Shown here piece after piece: positions 11,324-13,711 of a DNA stretch of 13,711 bases (the stretch's first letter is position 1; each line of letters begins with the position of its first letter). The translations under genes were made by a program, and so were the position numbers. The notes under the pieces were generated by a model. It had not been told where the DNA came from, made no database searches, and saw nothing but the letters and a program-made list of their open reading frames with translations. This DNA comes from an uncultured Lachnospiraceae bacterium (lineage in GTDB: Bacteria; Bacillota; Clostridia; Lachnospirales; Lachnospiraceae): the NCBI GenBank assembly GCA_905235345.1, contig CAJOLO010000036.1, positions 1 to 13,711 of the forward strand. The letters run 5' to 3'.

Positions 11324-13711
11324 GTTTTAAGTATGTGTATAATGTTTACACTTGTAATGTTATGTGGAACTGTATCCAGAGCGGCACAAGAATTGGAGAT
11401 TAATACACCGATACAGGTATCGACAGATATCGGAACATACCAGTTTACAATTGAAAAACAGGGGAAAGTTATGCTAAATGCAACTCCTGTTGATGGGGAA
11501 AAGTATGTATATGGTAGATTTGCAATATATGAAACGGACGAAGATGAAAATGCAATATTAGTGTCTGAATGTGGTTATTATGATTATTATACTGGTTATG
11601 ATAGAAGCTATAGTAGTTTGGAAACGACTCCTGTACGATTAGATGCAGGAACATACTTTATAACGTGTACTGCTAGGTCTACTAGACCAGCCAATCTTTT
11701 GATTAACTATACGGAAGAAAATCCGGATGAATTTGAAACAGAAAAAAACAATACCTGGAGCACGGCAAACACTATTGAACTTAATAAAGAATATAAAGCT
11801 AATTTACAAAGCAGCAGCGATGTAGATACCTATAAGTTTGAACTGGAACAGGAAGGCAGTATCTTCATAAATTTAAAAAATATAGATGCAGTCAGCAATC
11901 GATGGAAAGCAGAATTGTATGTTGAAGATACTGATAATAATGTTAATCTGATTGATTCGTGGACCAATACTACGAATAAGAATTCCAAGTTTACAAAATA
12001 TCGGTTGCCCAAAGGGAGATATTATATCAAGGTGTCGAGAGGCAATGGCTATACATCTGCCGATTATTCAATTGGAACCACGTATGTTGCTGAGACGGGT
12101 GATGAAAGTGAGATTGAGTATAATGATACTATAAGTACAGCTAATAATATTGTCACTAATCAGGAATACAAGGCGAATATTCATACGATTAATGATAGGG
12201 ATTATTATGTCTTTACAATAGAAAAGACATCCAGGATAACCGTTCAGCTAAGACAGGATACAGATAATGTAACATCAGGACTGTATGGAGTTACATTATA
12301 TCGAAAAGATGAAGCGGATAATCTGATTATGTATGGCAGGTTTAACACGATATCGAATAAGATAAGTAAAGGGAATGAAGTGGTAGCTCCGGAGGGTACA
12401 TATATTGTATATGTGAAAAACAATAATGGCGTAGTAGAGGATCAAAATGATTATATGTTAAAGATTATTCAGGAAGAGACTGAAGAACCTTCAACAATAA
12501 CTGATATCCCGAAGGATGTGGAAGGACAATCCGGAATACCTATGACTGTTAATAATAAAACGTTGGTGAGCACTCAGGAAGGAAGATATTTGTTTGTGAT
12601 ACCAAAGGCTGGAATAATATCCCTAAATGCAACCCCGGTTGATGGGGAAGAGGATGTATATGGTAGATTTGCTATATATGAAACGGACAAAGATGAAAAT
12701 GAAATATTAGTGTCTGAATGTGGTTATTATAGTTATTATACTCGTTATGATCCAAGCTATAGAAGTTTGGAAACGACTCCTGTACGATTAGATGCAGGAA
12801 CATATATTATAAAGTATGCTGCTAATTATACTAGATCAGCCAATCTTTTGATTGATTATACGGAAATACCGGATCTGTCAGAATCAGTGATTGAGCCGAT
12901 AAGTGATACCGTATACACCGGAGAGGCAATTATACCGAAATTAACAGTTACTTATAAAGGCAAAAAACTGGAAGAGAAGAAAGAGTATACTGCAACATAC
13001 AGTAATAATATATCTGCAGGAACGGCAACTGTAACGATCAATCCGGTTGAGGATGCCAGTGTTGGTACGCAGACTACTCAATTTATCATAAAAAAACGTG
13101 CGATACCGGTTCCGGTCGTTCAACAAAGTGAATTTGTATATGATGGAACAGCAAAAGAGGTATTACTTAGTTCCAAAGATACCCAATATTTGATCGCTGA
13201 AAATAACAAAAATGTGAATGCGGGTATTTATGAAGCAAAATACAGGATTGATACTAATAATTGTGTATGGGAAAATGGAAAGAATGATGTCATTTCAATA
13301 CCATGGAGTATTAAGAAAGCAAATCCTGATCTTTCTATTGGAACGATAACTTATACAAAAACGGTAGGAGATCCGGCGTTTGCACTTACAGACATTAGCA
13401 CTAATAGTGACGGAATGATAAAGTATACTGTAACTCAGGGTACAGATGTAATTTCTGTTAATGCTGAAGGATTAGTTACTCCATTAAAAGCAGGAACTTC
13501 AGTTATTAGTGTTATGGTATCGGCAACAACTAATTATAATGAGAGTGTTAATAAGACTGTTAATGTCTTAATAAATGATAAGCCAATAATATCCGATGAA
13601 AATACGGCTAAAGATACAAGTGTTGATGCAAACAGTAATACAAATAATGCAGATGATTCGGAAATATTAAGTGTTTCCCGTGTAAATAATATAAAAGCAA
13701 ATATTTCTAAA
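11306..13711 (+). CDS. large secreted multidomain surface protein (partial, runs off window)
   Basis: The frame stays open to the end of the window: 802 residues from ATG 11306, or 815 from ATG 11267. I prefer 11306 because it gives a clean signal peptide (MKKMK, hydrophobic core about 6-22, cleavage near SRA-A at 25-27). Order of modules: repeat domain A1 (57-137); two PPC-like beta domains (about 142-258 and 266-388) with the typical D-x-D-x-Y-x-F strand (DVDTYKFEL at 172-180; DRDYYVFTI at 297-305); repeat domain A2 (440-520); an Ig-like module (about 522-597); an MBG-like module (about 600-672, FVYDGTAKEV and NVNAGIYEAKY); and a Big_2-like module (about 676-756, VNAEGLVTPLKAGTSVISV). An Asn/Asp/Ser-rich linker follows. 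No enzyme domain is visible; the missing C-terminus may hold a catalytic or anchoring part. Likely role: adhesion, glycan or matrix binding outside the cell. Confidence 0.85.
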   Translation, partial: MKKMKMVLSMCIMFTLVMLCGTVSRAAQELEINTPIQVSTDIGTYQFTIEKQGKVMLNATPVDGEKYVYGRFAIYETDEDENAILVSECGYYDYYTGYDRSYSSLETTPVRLDAGTYFITCTARSTRPANLLINYTEENPDEFETEKNNTWSTANTIELNKEYKANLQSSSDVDTYKFELEQEGSIFINLKNIDAVSNRWKAELYVEDTDNNVNLIDSWTNTTNKNSKFTKYRLPKGRYYIKVSRGNGYTSADYSIGTTYVAETGDESEIEYNDTISTANNIVTNQEYKANIHTINDRDYYVFTIEKTSRITVQLRQDTDNVTSGLYGVTLYRKDEADNLIMYGRFNTISNKISKGNEVVAPEGTYIVYVKNNNGVVEDQNDYMLKIIQEETEEPSTITDIPKDVEGQSGIPMTVNNKTLVSTQEGRYLFVIPKAGIISLNATPVDGEEDVYGRFAIYETDKDENEILVSECGYYSYYTRYDPSYRSLETTPVRLDAGTYIIKYAANYTRSANLLIDYTEIPDLSESVIEPISDTVYTGEAIIPKLTVTYKGKKLEEKKEYTATYSNNISAGTATVTINPVEDASVGTQTTQFIIKKRAIPVPVVQQSEFVYDGTAKEVLLSSKDTQYLIAENNKNVNAGIYEAKYRIDTNNCVWENGKNDVISIPWSIKKANPDLSIGTITYTKTVGDPAFALTDISTNSDGMIKYTVTQGTDVISVNAEGLVTPLKAGTSVISVMVSATTNYNESVNKTVNVLINDKPIISDENTAKDTSVDANSNTNNADDSEILSVSRVNNIKANISK
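11474..11716 (+). repeat. intragenic repeat domain A, copy 1
   Basis: This 243-bp segment of the surface-protein gene (residues 57-137) recurs 1149 bp downstream at equal length without gaps. The two differ at 24 positions (about 90% identity). The encoded domain is rich in Tyr, Asp, Glu and Thr, with YGRFAIYETD, ILVSECGYY and LETTPVRLDAGTY conserved, and resembles the core of a PPC-like beta sandwich. Confidence 0.9.
12623..12865 (+). repeat. intragenic repeat domain A, copy 2
   Basis: This is the second copy of the 243-bp repeat (residues 440-520). Of the 20 codons that differ from copy 1, 16 change the amino acid and only 4 are silent. Changes cluster on polar or charged positions, such as Lys/Glu, Tyr/Asp, Glu/Lys, Gly/Arg and Cys/Tyr. 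DNA just outside the repeat on both sides is not similar, so the duplication has sharp edges. Confidence 0.9.

Overview
The window looks like chromosomal DNA from an anaerobic, low-to-moderate GC Firmicute, most likely a Lachnospiraceae-type clostridium. Grounds: the EF-Tu and EF-G sequences, the long (139-residue) Firmicutes form of ribosomal protein S12, strong AGGAGG-type ribosome binding sites, near-consensus vegetative promoters, and a three-gene MacB/YknXYZ-like exporter. This placement comes from reading the proteins, not from a database comparison.

Positions 1-4531 hold a transporter operon followed by a nucleotidase gene. The order is an ABC ATPase (62-787), a HlyD/RND-type adaptor anchored by one N-terminal helix (929-2512) and a FtsX/MacB-type permease (2524-3747). 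Together these would form a tripartite-like exporter for a peptide, antibiotic or other amphipathic compound; the substrate cannot be read from the sequence. A terminator-like hairpin separates them from surE (3812-4531).

Positions 4570-9885 are the str cluster: rpsL, rpsG, fusA and tuf (S12, S7, EF-G, EF-Tu), ended by a strong intrinsic terminator. The cluster starts at an essentially perfect promoter (4570-4598) and has neither rpoBC before it nor the S10 operon after it. Its gaps are long (about 250-370 bp) and full of hairpins, and tuf has a second near-consensus promoter of its own. The proteins look ordinary; the RNA architecture between them is the interesting part.

Positions 9886-13711 are AT-richer accessory DNA. 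They hold a 200-bp gap with two kinds of short tandem repeat and a terminator-like hairpin, an unrecognised 97-residue protein, a small XRE-family regulator on the minus strand, and a large secreted protein that runs off the right edge. The secreted protein has a signal peptide, two PPC-like beta domains, a 243-bp domain present twice at about 90% DNA identity, and Ig/MBG/Big_2-like modules. The space between the divergent XRE and surface genes carries three 9-bp direct repeats spaced about two helical turns apart, just upstream of a -10 box that lacks a good -35. The surface gene has a tandemly duplicated ribosome binding site plus start codon. Together these suggest a regulator and surface-protein pair under switchable or activator-dependent control. 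This is the best candidate here for something undescribed, though it remains inference.
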